Part shown: positions 16,266 through 25,583 of the stretch, one piece after another
Layout of the letters: each line of letters begins with the position of its first letter
Numbering within the stretch: position 1 is the stretch's first letter
Assembly (NCBI GenBank): GCA_964505765.1
Contig: CAZDJQ010000003.1
Location: 1-46,565 of the forward strand
Length of the DNA: 46,565 bases
Origin: CAZDJQ01 sp964505765
GTDB taxonomy: Bacteria; Patescibacteriota; Microgenomatia; UBA12405; JAHJSD01
Direction of reading: 5' to 3'
Notes under the pieces: generated by a model
Seen by the model: only the letters and a program-made list of their open reading frames with translations
Told to the model about the DNA's origin: nothing
Database searches by the model: none
Program-made: the position numbers and the translations under genes

Positions 16266-17360
16266 TTAAAATATGAAGTTTCTAACCTGAAATAAGATAA
16301 AAATCCCAAGGATGAAAACCACAATGATGGTTATGGTGTCCCAGCTCATATAGAAATAGACTTTTTTTGGTCTGTGAATCAACCCGATGATAACCAAACT
16401 GGTAAGGATTATGCCTAAAACAGCCGTGAGAACATGAACTGGAGAAACGCTTAGAAAAATATTGCCTCCTCTGAAGAAAAAATCGCTGATGGGAATGATG
16501 AACATATTAAGTATATTGCTGCCGAGAATGTTGCAGACAGCCATGTCAAAAGCCCCAATTTTGACAGCCCCAGCTGTGACTGCGACTTCCGGCAACGAGG
16601 TTACGAAAGCGAGGAAAAGACTGCCCACAAATGTGGCCCCCAAATCGACTCGTAAGTTAAACAGATAAAAAGGACTTGAAAGTGAGTCACCGATTTCTAC
16701 CAACCAAATCCCCGCTAAGACAACGATAACCGCAAATATAAAAAAAATACTAATGATCTTGAAATTCGACATTTTCGAGACATCATTCGTTTCCGTTTTT
16801 GCCGTCTTCTGCCTGCCAGAACGTTCTGTTTCTGTAATTTTAGAAGTTTTTCTTCCTAATTTTGTGATCAGAAATACGGCTGCCAGGTATATACTAAATA
16901 TGAGAAAACTGCAAAAGTAACCCAACCCTTCTCCAAACAATCCGATTACCTTAACTAAAATAATGGCTGCAATCACTATGCTCATTAATAGAATACCAAA
17001 TCCAGCGGTTAGAATATTTTCTATTCTCACATGGGCCAAGATGTGTTCCCTCTTTTGGAGTATATCTAAGATAGCAATGATAACCAAATTAAAAACATTG
17101 CTGCCTAAGACATTGCCTAGGGCAAGGTCCGGCTGAAGGGCTATAGTAACCGCCCCGATGTTGGTCGCTAGCTCAGGTAAAGAGGTGAGCATGGCCAATA
17201 TCACGATGCCGATCCATATTTGTCCCAAACCGGTCCTTTTTCCTATCTCATCTCCGTAGAGCGATATTTTGAAACCAGCAAAAAAGATGACGGAAGCACA
17301 CAAGAGAAACTCTAGAATCAGCCATATACCGCCTTCGCCAAATAACATCCTTAAGAACAT
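16266..17360 (-). CDS. Na+/Ca2+ exchanger (CaCA) family transporter
   Basis: A 364-residue membrane protein of about 10 helices with the two alpha-repeats of the CaCA family: 'TSLPELATNIGAV' followed by 'GNVLGSNVFN' in the first half, and 'TSLPEVAVTAGAV' followed by 'CNILGSNILN' in the second. The acidic residues of both TSLPE motifs, which bind the cation, are present. The two halves are joined by a polar loop (about 170-195). It sits directly upstream of the RCK-channel gene, so the two may set cytoplasmic Ca2+ or Na+ levels together. This is relevant because RyR domains occur elsewhere in the window, although bacterial RyR domains are not shown to sense calcium. Confidence 0.88.
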   Translation of the reverse strand: MFLRMLFGEGGIWLILEFLLCASVIFFAGFKISLYGDEIGKRTGLGQIWIGIVILAMLTSLPELATNIGAVTIALQPDLALGNVLGSNVFNLVIIAILDILQKREHILAHVRIENILTAGFGILLMSIVIAAIILVKVIGLFGEGLGYFCSFLIFSIYLAAVFLITKLGRKTSKITETERSGRQKTAKTETNDVSKMSNFKIISIFFIFAVIVVLAGIWLVEIGDSLSSPFYLFNLRVDLGATFVGSLFLAFVTSLPEVAVTAGAVKIGAFDMAVCNILGSNILNMFIIPISDFFFRGGNIFLSVSPVHVLTAVLGIILTSLVIIGLIHRPKKVYFYMSWDTITIIVVFILGIFILFQVRNFIF

Positions 17361-17645
17361 TATTGTTTTTTTATGACCAGGGGCTATCGAACTCTTGATA
17401 GTGCTGCTTTATCCTTTAAAACGGCATTTAATATAAATCTGGGATTTGTGAAGAGGATCGAAATAAAAACTCCTACAATGATTTCGAAATGCTGTGCCTT
17501 TTATTTCTTTTTCATGATTGAAATCACAATCCATTATCAAAATCAACTGTTCCCTTCAGAAATCAGAATTTAATTTGCCCTGATTTCCCTTCAAGCTAAC
17601 ACAATTGAATTGACAAGTCAATTGCGAAGTCATTCCTTATAGGGA

Positions 17646-17942
17646 CGGTTCATCACGGAAATGAGTATCTGAAGTTGCAAAAAGAGGGACACCGTATTAA
17701 ATTCCTCATAGTAAAAAACATTTTACAAAAAGGAGGAATAACGATGTCCCTATAACTATTGTATCATGCTTTGGGCATCCTCAATTATTTTATTTTTCCT
17801 ATATCAACCGCTAAAGTAGAGGGCACCAACAACCGCATAAAAGTGATCAAACGAAGAGCTTATGGCTATCGAGAGCTCGTCTACTTTAAGCTGAAAATCT
17901 ACAACTTATATGCCACTAGGTACTCATTATTGTGATGAACCG
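17646..17942 (+). mobile_element. ISL3-family insertion sequence relic with both ends
   Basis: Imperfect terminal inverted repeats of 25 bp lie at 17646-17670 and 17918-17942 (21 of 25 positions match; conserved core CGGTTCATCAC and AATGAGTA). Inside, a ribosome site AGGAGGAATAACG and a start codon are followed after three codons by a stop, and then by only the 3' end of the transposase. It is an internally deleted, non-autonomous copy. No certain target duplication was seen. Confidence 0.75.
17756..17935 (+). pseudogene. ISL3-family transposase C-terminal fragment
   Basis: An open frame of about 59 codons encodes the typical end of an ISL3-type transposase: 'HALGILNYF', 'ISTAKVEGTNNRIKVIKRR', then 'AYGYRELVYFKLKI'. 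The conserved Glu of KVEGTNN, part of the catalytic DDE set, is present, but the rest of the catalytic core is deleted. Confidence 0.75.
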
Positions 17943-17956
17943 AATTCTTAAACTAC

Positions 17957-19450
17957 CTAGCCGCCCAGAAGCTTAAGCGCTCGTTCTCTCATGGGGCCTT
18001 TTTTCTCTTGAACCACAAAGTTCAGGAAGTTTTGGGTGGGAGCAAGTGTTGAGTCCAATTCGCCGCTTTCTATGAGGGCGAGTGTGAAAAGAATGGCCTT
18101 ATCTGCGATTTCGGATGTCCTGGTTCCTCCGAAGTACATGTCCTCTACCTGTCCGGCTTTGACGTCGGGCGGATAGCCCTGCAGTGCCTCGGTTAGCCTG
18201 GCGAAAGCAGCGAGGGCGATTTCTCGAATCCCGCAGTGAGTGGCGGCATAGTCGAGCATACCGATTCTGGTTGATTTGTGAGAAATTTCCTGAATCTGAG
18301 CCAGAACCTGGCGGGCAGCTTCCACATCTTTGCTTTCCACCAGGATTTTCTGCATCTGTGCGATCTTTCGGGGATTGATTGCAACCCCAGCGCTTGTATA
18401 TGAAGGTTCTTTCTCCACCATTTGACGAAGCTGTTTCATTTCTTCCTTGGTCTTGTTCACTTCTTCCTTGAGTTCAAGTGGAGCTGTTGCTACATATTTT
18501 TGAAACGCTCCGAGGGCTTCTCTGAACCTACCCTGCTCCTTAAAAATCGACCCTTTGGTGCTCCACAACCGAAAGGATTGAGGGTAAAGATTGAGGCCTC
18601 TCTCTACACATTCCAGTGCTTCCCCTGATTTTCCCAACCCCATCAAGGCAAAAGCCTTTTCATCAAAGATCGTTTCCATGATTATGTTTGTTGTTGAAGG
18701 CAGCTTTTTGGCAAGATTGAACGCTCGATCGCAATCTACTAGTGCATCTTCAAACTTCTCTCGGGTATTTTTTTTGATGATTTGTTTTACCAGATTATCG
18801 AGCTCCTGACGTCGTCTCTTATCCAGCTCGCCGGCCGGACTAGCTGTGGAGTTTTCCAGTAATTTTTCTGCATCTTCGCGATAGGGATGGTCTGGAGGAG
18901 CCAAGCTCAAGAAACGCTTGACATCTTCGAGAGCTTTGTCTTGTTCTGAAAGCTGGCTGTGAGCAATGGCTCGGTTCCAGTATGAGAGCGGATCTTTGGG
19001 ATTAAGCATTATCGATTCATCCAGATCCTTAATGGCACGCTCATACCCTCTTAGGTCTGAAGATTCGGACGCAATTTGAATACGGACCACAGCTCTGTCA
19101 CAGTAGACAATGGAGGATTTCGGATTCAAAGCTAACGCACGGTCATACCAGGAGAGTGCCTCTCGATAACGGCCCAACTCTTTGCAAGCTTTTCCCATAC
19201 TTAAAACTGCGTTTAAAACCAGCTGAGGAGGACCCGAAGAACGAGCAACCCTCTCGAAATTCTTGGCGGCTTGTTCCAGGTCTCCTAACCTTGCCAGGGC
19301 CAAGCCCCGGCTGTAATAACAGACAAGGTTTTGCCCGCTCTCCAAAGCCTTGTTAAATGCTTTCACCGCATCTTCATATTTTCCGCTTCGATACAGTTCC
19401 TGACCCTTTTTGAAAAAAAGATCGAATTTTCCTTGTTTGCGGTCAAACAT
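17957..19450 (-). CDS. Tetratricopeptide-repeat protein
   Basis: A 497-residue soluble protein. About six TPR units run from residue 10 to 205 (for example 'GQELYRSGKYEDAVKAFNKA', 'ALSWYDRALALNPKSS', 'DPLSYWNRAIAHSQLSEQD') and two more from about 225 to 345, followed by a helical C-terminal region without a known motif. TPRs provide a protein- or peptide-binding groove. The gene follows the 14-blade WD40 gene by 41 bp on the same strand, so the two scaffolds are probably made together and may bind each other or the same target. An AGGAGG lies 18 bases upstream of the ATG, too far to be ideal. Confidence 0.85.
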   Translation of the reverse strand: MFDRKQGKFDLFFKKGQELYRSGKYEDAVKAFNKALESGQNLVCYYSRGLALARLGDLEQAAKNFERVARSSGPPQLVLNAVLSMGKACKELGRYREALSWYDRALALNPKSSIVYCDRAVVRIQIASESSDLRGYERAIKDLDESIMLNPKDPLSYWNRAIAHSQLSEQDKALEDVKRFLSLAPPDHPYREDAEKLLENSTASPAGELDKRRRQELDNLVKQIIKKNTREKFEDALVDCDRAFNLAKKLPSTTNIIMETIFDEKAFALMGLGKSGEALECVERGLNLYPQSFRLWSTKGSIFKEQGRFREALGAFQKYVATAPLELKEEVNKTKEEMKQLRQMVEKEPSYTSAGVAINPRKIAQMQKILVESKDVEAARQVLAQIQEISHKSTRIGMLDYAATHCGIREIALAAFARLTEALQGYPPDVKAGQVEDMYFGGTRTSEIADKAILFTLALIESGELDSTLAPTQNFLNFVVQEKKGPMRERALKLLGG

Positions 19451-19491
19451 GGGATTCCAAATCGTTATTACCTCCTATTCCACCGGCTCTA

Positions 19492-21537
19492 TTACTCTAG
19501 ATAACAGTTTGTCACCTTGTAAGGGGGCTGAATGAGCCGAAGGAAATACAGATTTCCTCCTTCATCCCCTGCGGCCAGTAGGTTTATTTTTCCAAAAAAA
19601 TCACAACACAGGAGATCCCCGGCTGTAGGAAAAGATGCCAGTTCTTCTCCGTCAGCGACATTCCAAATCCTTATCATCCTGTCCCATCCTACAGAAGCCA
19701 CTTTTGTATCGTCTTCGCAGAATGAACAACTTCGAACCCCAGCAGAATGTCTTCCGATCACTCTACCCCAGCTTTCTCCGGTTACCGGCCAAATACGGAC
19801 TGATCCATCAAAGCTGGCCGAAGCGATACAGTCCCCGAGATGACTGAAGGCACACCGGAGCACATTATCTTTATGGCCCCGCAGAGTTGCAATGTTAGCC
19901 CGAGATCCAATATCCCAGAGCATTAAGGAGTTATCTGCGCTGCTCGAAACAATGGTTTTTCCATCAGGGGTGAAAGAGCAACAGTTGACGCCCCCTTCAT
20001 GGCCCCGGAAAACAGCCAGTTCTTTTTGTTTGGATACATCCCAGAGCCGAAGGGTACGGTCTTCCCCGCAGGAAACAACCCGATTCCCGTCGGGATGGAA
20101 TCTGCAGCAGTAAACCGATCCAAGATGGGCCCTCCAGCTTGCGATCTCTTTACGTTGTCCAGTATCCCAAAGGGCCAACCATCCATTTGCCCTTCCAGAA
20201 ATAATCATTGTTCCACTGGGATTGAAATCGAGGGAACATTCGAGGTTTCCCTCTAAAGTCACCAGTAGTTCCGCATTGCTAGGATTCCAAAGCCGAATTG
20301 TTTGGTCTAGGCCGGTGGATGCGAGCCGATCAGTACTGGAGCTGTAGTTACAGTCAAGGATACTGGCTTTATGGCCCTGAAGAAGGGGGATATTTTGACT
20401 TAAACCTTTCTCCCAAAGCTTGAGACTTCTGTCCTCGCTGGCAGATATCAGGTATCGGCCGTCGCGGGTGAAAGCACATGCAGTAACAGCCAAAGTATGG
20501 CCTTGATAGGATTCAATTTCGCGAGAAGAATCAACATCCCAAATTCGAATAATACCTCTGGAGCTTCCAGTGACTAAAGAGGATCCATCTGGATGAAAAC
20601 TGCAGGAGAGAATTTCTGCAGCCTCATCGGTGGAAGCTGGATCGCAAAGGCGGGCGACTTCATCGCCACTTTCAGAGTTCCACAGGCATGTGGATCCATC
20701 AGAGCACCCCGCAGCAATCAAAGTGCCATCAGGGCTGAAATCACAGCAGTAGATAGGTCCGAAGCCGCTCTTAATGGAAATGGCTCTTGCATCATATATC
20801 GATTGCAGAATCAAGATTCCGTTAGCGTCGGCTGAAGCCACTCGCTTACCGTCAGGGCTGAATTTACAGCAAAGAATTTCTTCCTGATGTTGGCTGTAGA
20901 CCCGTTCCTCGCATTCCTCCTCAACATCCCAGATCCTGAGAATGCTGTCCGATCCTCCTGACATCAATTTAGTTCCATCAGGACTAAAAGAGCAGCAGTA
21001 AACGGGAATCCCCGGTCCTGTGAATGAAGCTACTATGTTTGTTGAAGTTGTATCCCACAAAAGTATCTTGCCGCCGGAAGATCCCGATGCGATCAGTTTT
21101 CCGTCGGGACTCCATGCACAACTTAAGATTCTAGTGTTGGATTCTCTAAAGGTGATGGGTTCTTTGCCTTCTCTAATGTTCCAGAGTTTGAGTGAGCCAT
21201 CGTAGCTGCCCGAGACTATCTCTTGAACATCATAGGGACGGGGATGGCAGCAAGAAACAGCATCATTGTGACCTGAGAATTCACGGATCAAATTTTCCGA
21301 ATCAGGAGGTCTGCTGATTTGGTGAAGCCAAGCCTGAGCTCCTTTTGAGGTCTTTCGGACTAGCTCGCGGTGTATTGATTTCGATGCCTTTGGAAAACGT
21401 TTTATACAGGGGTTCCACTGAAGCCGGTTGTAGAGCTGCTGCCAAAGAAGGTTGGGGAGGCGACAAATAATGTGAGCCTCCCTCATTAAAGCACGGCGAA
21501 GAGCAGAGAGTACTTCCCTCTGATCGTTATAATCCAC
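19492..21537 (-). CDS. 14-blade WD40 protein with NACHT-type linker
   Basis: A 681-residue protein starting with GTG. Residues 1-90 carry the shared linker ('LRRALMREAHIICRL', 'LLWQQLYNRLQW', 'AWLHQISRPPDS'). Fourteen WD40 blades follow, enough for two complete seven-bladed propellers, ending with the AGDEGGNLYFLRLI blade. Blades are diverged from each other, unlike the paralogues at 40799 and 7973, so this copy looks older. There is no C-terminal zinc ribbon and no membrane segment. It forms a two-gene unit with the TPR gene and has its own promoter (21645-21674). It is probably a sensor or scaffold partner of a STAND system; the nearest NACHT gene is 13 kb away. Confidence 0.88.
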   Translation of the reverse strand: MDYNDQREVLSALRRALMREAHIICRLPNLLWQQLYNRLQWNPCIKRFPKASKSIHRELVRKTSKGAQAWLHQISRPPDSENLIREFSGHNDAVSCCHPRPYDVQEIVSGSYDGSLKLWNIREGKEPITFRESNTRILSCAWSPDGKLIASGSSGGKILLWDTTSTNIVASFTGPGIPVYCCSFSPDGTKLMSGGSDSILRIWDVEEECEERVYSQHQEEILCCKFSPDGKRVASADANGILILQSIYDARAISIKSGFGPIYCCDFSPDGTLIAAGCSDGSTCLWNSESGDEVARLCDPASTDEAAEILSCSFHPDGSSLVTGSSRGIIRIWDVDSSREIESYQGHTLAVTACAFTRDGRYLISASEDRSLKLWEKGLSQNIPLLQGHKASILDCNYSSSTDRLASTGLDQTIRLWNPSNAELLVTLEGNLECSLDFNPSGTMIISGRANGWLALWDTGQRKEIASWRAHLGSVYCCRFHPDGNRVVSCGEDRTLRLWDVSKQKELAVFRGHEGGVNCCSFTPDGKTIVSSSADNSLMLWDIGSRANIATLRGHKDNVLRCAFSHLGDCIASASFDGSVRIWPVTGESWGRVIGRHSAGVRSCSFCEDDTKVASVGWDRMIRIWNVADGEELASFPTAGDLLCCDFFGKINLLAAGDEGGNLYFLRLIQPPYKVTNCYLE

Positions 21538-21644
21538 TGTATCGTTGATTTTAAATCCCTAATCAAATCAAGTGGTGTGAATTTTACCTTATTGAGGTGA
21601 TAATCATTTTCTTTATTACCGCCCTCGGAGCGATTTCATCGTAC

Positions 21645-21674
21645 ATAATACATATAAAATAATAGACCTGTCAA
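21645..21674 (-). promoter_or_regulatory. Sigma70-type promoter for the WD40-TPR pair
   Basis: On the minus strand TTGACA (21674-21669) and TATTAT (21650-21645) are 18 bp apart, and the -10 is embedded in ATATGTATTAT. A very similar element (AATATGTATGAT) forms the copy-B Clp promoter at 46132-46161. Confidence 0.6.
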
Positions 21675-21760
21675 CAAGAAACCCACAAAATGTGATAACA
21701 AAGCAATAGTGTCCCCATCAACTGCTAAGCTAAAATGTCTCCTTCGGAAAGGAGGCGGGC

Positions 21761-21889
21761 ATGAAGGAGATAATAACATTGAGTATGAAAGAGATTCATC
21801 GGTTAAAAATTTTAGAACAAGTTTATGAAGGGGAACTTTCGTTAATTTCTTGTTCAGAGGTGTTAAAAAAAAGAGCTCAGGATTTATAA
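21761..21889 (+). pseudogene. ISNCY-type transposase N-terminal fragment
   Basis: A good ribosome site (AAAGGAGGCGGGC) precedes 42 codons coding for MKEIITLSMKEIHRLKILEQ and then VYEGELSL. This matches the N-terminal helix-turn-helix region of ISNCY-type transposases ('MKEIHRLKILEQ' style) before the frame breaks. The upstream stretch beginning GTGTCCCC near 21709 may be the element's left end. The rest, to about 22090, shows no intact frame. Confidence 0.55.
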
Positions 21890-22097
21890 AAAAGTTTACC
21901 AGTGAAGAGCCACCTCTCTCTTATTTTGTTTATGAGCTGGTTCAGCATGAACATTTAGAGGAGAGTTGCAATTTTGGTCCAAAAATCAGTGTTCTAAGCG
22001 TAAAAAAAGAAATTATTATCTTTAATTTCCAATTTTTTAGTGAATTGAGACTTTTCAGTAACTACCCTTCATTAGACTGAAAAAAGGAACATGCCTT

Positions 22098-23489
22098 CTA
22101 ATACCGATAAAGATTAATTTTTCTTATGGATTGAGATTTGTCATTGCTTAATTTTATATCTTTCTCCACAAGCCGGTATCCATCTTTGTAAATATAGGCC
22201 TTTACATTTTGGTCTCTCGGAACATTAACAATAAAGAATCCGTCTTTATCGCTCTGGGCTACTTTAAAGAAAAATTCTCCATTTATGTAAGATTCAACAT
22301 CTTCTGAGATAATTTTTTGAGACAAATCTATTTCCAGCACCAGAGATATTTTTTCTTCCGAAACATTAAATCTATCGGAAATTTCTTTAATCGATAATCC
22401 CAGGTTGTTGAGTTCCTGAATAATATAGACAGCTTGAATTGCCTTTAATTTCTCATCAAGGTCTTTAATCTGTTTCAAAGTTCTATCCCGGCGGGCAACA
22501 ATAATTACTGCCGAAACCGGTTTATTGGAATGGCTTGATACAACTTTCCCGGTTAGGTAGGTATCGGTCAGTGTTTCGTCCATGTTGTAGTCACTTTGAA
22601 GCCACTTCAGTGGGATTTCGGGAGTCGAGAATCGATATTTCTGTTGAGCCACAGTAAAGACCTTTAAAGCCCAAGTTACAGGATAGATATACCCCATATC
22701 TGAACCGGCTATGGTAGGAGCTGATACTGCGGCAGGGATTCCGATATAAGCTTTCTCATTTAAAGCCGCCCCTCCGCTGCTCCCAGGCGACATAGCTGCA
22801 TTGGATTTGATAATACCGTTTAGTTCTTCATAGAGCTGGTCGTGGTAGTATCCCAGAAATTTCCCTTCCGTCATAGTCAAAGTAGCTCCTCCTACTCCCG
22901 GGTAACCTATAATAGTGATATCTTCATTGAGCTTCATTCCAAAAGGATTGCCGATATCAACATAAGAAAACTCTTTACTCACTGGATTTCCATCTTTGTC
23001 CTGGTCGATCAAAAAAAGGGCTGTATCCCTTTCCTCATCAAGAGCAATGGGAGTGGCTGAAAACTGCCATTCAGGCACTTTGAGAGGATCATTGTCTTTT
23101 AATCTGTAAACCATAATGGAAGGGCTGACCGGCTTGAATACAAAAAGAAGGTTATTTTCTTTGTCGTAGCGGATGTTATCTTCCATTCGGTAAATATGGT
23201 AATTGGTCAGGATTAGGCCATTTTTACTGATAATTGTTCCTGAACCCGTAGGCATCTTTTCCAATCCTTCCTTTATCAATTGGCCGTGCTTAATCACTTC
23301 GTCCAAATTCTTATTCATAATTGGATTTTTGTAGACAGATATTTTCATCAGATGCCCCAACCGAACAAAGGGCGTAAAATCAGAAGGAATATTATCATCG
23401 GGGCCCGAATAAGAAGGGAGGCTCAAGAAAATTAAAATAAGGACAGTTATTTTTATCTTTTTGCCGGTCATTTTCTTATCCTCATTCAT
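22098..23489 (-). CDS. Exported trypsin-like serine protease with carboxypeptidase-regulatory-like domain
   Basis: A chymotrypsin-fold protease. The triad is visible as His in 'LTNYHIYRMED', Asp in 'ERDTALFLID' and Ser in 'MSPGSSGGAALN'. A signal peptide (KKIKITVLILIFLSLPSYSG) precedes the catalytic domain, so it should act in the periplasm or outside. After a Lys/Glu-rich helical insert with a helix-turn-helix-like look (LSIKEISDRFNVSEEKI), the C-terminus is a beta-sandwich of the carboxypeptidase regulatory type ('DKDGFFIVNVP', 'VKAYIYKDGY'). The start at 23489 overlaps the stop of the upstream PrsW-like gene (ATGAATGA), implying coupled translation; the ATG at 23471 with GAGG 8 bases upstream is an equally good alternative. 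It is last in the copy-B operon and could cleave an envelope signal or be the executioner. Confidence 0.8.
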   Translation of the reverse strand: MNEDKKMTGKKIKITVLILIFLSLPSYSGPDDNIPSDFTPFVRLGHLMKISVYKNPIMNKNLDEVIKHGQLIKEGLEKMPTGSGTIISKNGLILTNYHIYRMEDNIRYDKENNLLFVFKPVSPSIMVYRLKDNDPLKVPEWQFSATPIALDEERDTALFLIDQDKDGNPVSKEFSYVDIGNPFGMKLNEDITIIGYPGVGGATLTMTEGKFLGYYHDQLYEELNGIIKSNAAMSPGSSGGAALNEKAYIGIPAAVSAPTIAGSDMGYIYPVTWALKVFTVAQQKYRFSTPEIPLKWLQSDYNMDETLTDTYLTGKVVSSHSNKPVSAVIIVARRDRTLKQIKDLDEKLKAIQAVYIIQELNNLGLSIKEISDRFNVSEEKISLVLEIDLSQKIISEDVESYINGEFFFKVAQSDKDGFFIVNVPRDQNVKAYIYKDGYRLVEKDIKLSNDKSQSIRKINLYRY

Positions 23490-24891
23490 TTTCCCATTTA
23501 AGGCTTTCCATAATTTTTTCATACATAGTCAGCCCCTCATCAAAGTCCCCAACTGAAGCGCGGTAGGTAAAAACAAATACATGGTTTTTGAAGGAAATGA
23601 TGTCCGCGTAAACTTTTTGCATTTGAGGAAATTCATGTCGGAGCGAATTCTTATTGGTTAAGTAGCTATAGGCAATTCTTTTCCCCTCCCTGCCTCCTGC
23701 TTTAATGTCCCTTACCATCAGGCTTTCGGTTTCAGTGGATTTTATATATTTTGTAAAATCCTGGATTTCATCTTGCGGCTCAATCGGATTGATCTCTACT
23801 GCAAAAGAAAATCCGGGTGAGGAATTCTCACCGGAAAAAAGTATTTTCGAATCTTCATCTAATAAAGCCGGAAAAGGAGTTATCAAAGAAGTTATCTCGG
23901 TTAAAGGAAATTGAGAAAAGGAGTGTGGATAGAAGAAAGAAATGCCATATTGGTCATTTTCATATTTTTCACCTTGCAGGCCTTTGGAGGAAAAAAGACA
24001 AGCTGAAATTAATAAAACAGTTGCAATCAGGACGGCCAGAAAATCAAATTTCGGAACAACCTGGATTTCTTCAAGAACATTTTTTTGGGTCAACTTTTTC
24101 ATTTTAAAATAGCAAAAAAGCAAAATGGTCAGGGCATAGAAAAGAGTGAGAAAAAAAGATAACCAGAAGGCATGTTCAAACCCTGAAAGAAAGATAAATT
24201 CATTAAGCAGGTAGTAAATTCCTAAAAGAATAATTCCGATCAATATCCCGAAAGAAGAAGAAACATCTGTTCCATGTTTTCTGAATTTTGCTTTTCCGAT
24301 AATATAACCCATCAATGAGCCCACACCGGAATAAATAAGAACATTGGTAGTAGCGGTGTAGGCAATAACAAACAGGGTGAAAGAGGGATGCGGCCATATA
24401 TCATAAATGCTTTTTACAAAAGCAAAGCCAGCCCCTACTATTGCTCCATAAACCATGCCGTCCACAATTTCGTCAAACTTTTCGAGCGGCAGGAAGCCGT
24501 AGCGAATAACAAGATAGAGCATTATACTGACCAGAGGAGCCATGACCAGAAATGAACCCAGCATAAAAAGAGAAGATGAAGCATACATCCATTCCTGAAT
24601 ACGAAAAATGATATGATATAAAGGAAAAGCGCCAAAACCGGCTGCTGCCATGCCGGCAATAAAAGATACCGCCAAATATGACAAAGGTTCAGGCTCTAAC
24701 CTGTCTTGAAGATAGAAAAATATAACCCAGATGATGCTCGGAATAAGTATTACGGCCACAAGCTGGATGAAACGCAGGCTTTCCCCGCTGCTCAGAGCAA
24801 TATTATAGCCCGCTAAATACACGGCCAACAAAAAAACAAATTGAAAAAATAAGTTGGTCTCCCCTGTCCTGAGGAAGCTTTTAAGCCTCAT
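23482..24891 (-). CDS. PrsW-like membrane protein, catalytic glutamates replaced
   Basis: A 469-residue protein with about eight membrane helices in the first 310 residues and a soluble C-terminal domain. The PrsW family signature is visible: 'FFYLQDRLEPEP' and 'EKFDEIVDGMVYGAIVGAGFAFV'. At the positions where active PrsW has the EE-x-x-K glutamates the sequence reads 'APLVSIMLYLV', and the later E-N pair reads 'FVKSIY'. It is therefore probably a pseudoprotease that binds rather than cuts. The C-terminal region (about 325-469; 'YGISFFYPHSFSQFPL') resembles a PsbP/MOG1-like lipoprotein domain outside the membrane. It is translationally coupled to the trypsin-like protease, so it could sense and present substrates or hold that protease. 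Confidence 0.7.
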   Translation of the reverse strand: MRLKSFLRTGETNLFFQFVFLLAVYLAGYNIALSSGESLRFIQLVAVILIPSIIWVIFFYLQDRLEPEPLSYLAVSFIAGMAAAGFGAFPLYHIIFRIQEWMYASSSLFMLGSFLVMAPLVSIMLYLVIRYGFLPLEKFDEIVDGMVYGAIVGAGFAFVKSIYDIWPHPSFTLFVIAYTATTNVLIYSGVGSLMGYIIGKAKFRKHGTDVSSSFGILIGIILLGIYYLLNEFIFLSGFEHAFWLSFFLTLFYALTILLFCYFKMKKLTQKNVLEEIQVVPKFDFLAVLIATVLLISACLFSSKGLQGEKYENDQYGISFFYPHSFSQFPLTEITSLITPFPALLDEDSKILFSGENSSPGFSFAVEINPIEPQDEIQDFTKYIKSTETESLMVRDIKAGGREGKRIAYSYLTNKNSLRHEFPQMQKVYADIISFKNHVFVFTYRASVGDFDEGLTMYEKIMESLKWENE

Positions 24892-24953
24892 GGATTGTTC
24901 TCCTTAATTTTTTGAAAGGTTGCCGGAGGCTTTATGAATTTTCTCTTTTCACT

Positions 24954-25547
24954 TTATTTCTTGCGCTTTTCAATGATTGTGTCGATTAATCCGTATTTTA
25001 CTGCATCCTCTGGGGTTAGGTAAAAATCCCTGTCCGTATCCCGGGCAATAATCTCCATCGATTGGCCTGTGTGTTGAACCAATATTTCATTTATCCTCTT
25101 TTTTATCCTGTTCATCTCCTTGACCTGAATTTCCATGTCAGATGCCTGACCCTTTGCTCCTCCCAGAGGCTGGTGGATCAGCATCCTGGCGTTGGGAAAA
25201 GCCATCCTTTTCCCTTTTGTCCCTCCGGCCAGAAGAACAGCTCCCATTGAGGCTGCTTGACCTAAACAAATTGTAGCCACATCACAGGAAACATATTGCA
25301 TGGTGTCATAAATAGCCAGTCCTGCTGTAACTTCTCCCCCCGGGCTGTTTATATAGAAAAAGATGTCTTTATCAGGATCTTCAGATTCTAAATAAAAAAA
25401 CTGAGAAACAACAATATCGGCAACATCGTCGTTTATTATCCCCGTTAATAAGACAATTCGAGCCGACAGCAAGCGCGAATACAAATCAACTTGCCTGGCT
25501 CCCTGCGGTGTTTGCTCCACTACATAAGGAACTTTTATAAAAGCCAT
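24954..25547 (-). CDS. clpP: ATP-dependent Clp protease proteolytic subunit (copy B)
   Basis: A 197-residue ClpP with intact triad S100 (GQAASMGA), H125 (RMLIHQP) and D174 (DTDRDFYL). It is very similar along its whole length to copy A at 6248-6841, with most differences conservative. The start is fixed by TAGGAGGAGA upstream and by the shared N-terminus MAFIKVPYVVEQTPQGARQV. It lies 36 bp downstream of the TY-chaperone-like gene and is the proteolytic half of the machine whose ATPase is probably the ClpC-like gene at the other end of the cluster. Two specialised clpP genes so close together suggest mixed or alternative ClpP rings. Confidence 0.93.
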   Translation of the reverse strand: MAFIKVPYVVEQTPQGARQVDLYSRLLSARIVLLTGIINDDVADIVVSQFFYLESEDPDKDIFFYINSPGGEVTAGLAIYDTMQYVSCDVATICLGQAASMGAVLLAGGTKGKRMAFPNARMLIHQPLGGAKGQASDMEIQVKEMNRIKKRINEILVQHTGQSMEIIARDTDRDFYLTPEDAVKYGLIDTIIEKRKK

Positions 25548-25583
25548 GTTTAAGTCTCCTCCTAGATTAGATCACTCGCCTGC

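Noticed and set aside
17583..17630. AT-rich palindromic stretch (CAATTGA, TTGAC-AA-GTCAA) upstream of the exchanger gene
   Set aside because: The symmetry is partial and no good -10 pairs with it, so neither an operator nor a promoter call is safe.
21850..22080. Plus-strand 76-codon frame after the ISNCY-like stub
   Set aside because: It overlaps the broken transposase region and has no independent coding signals; more likely decayed element sequence.
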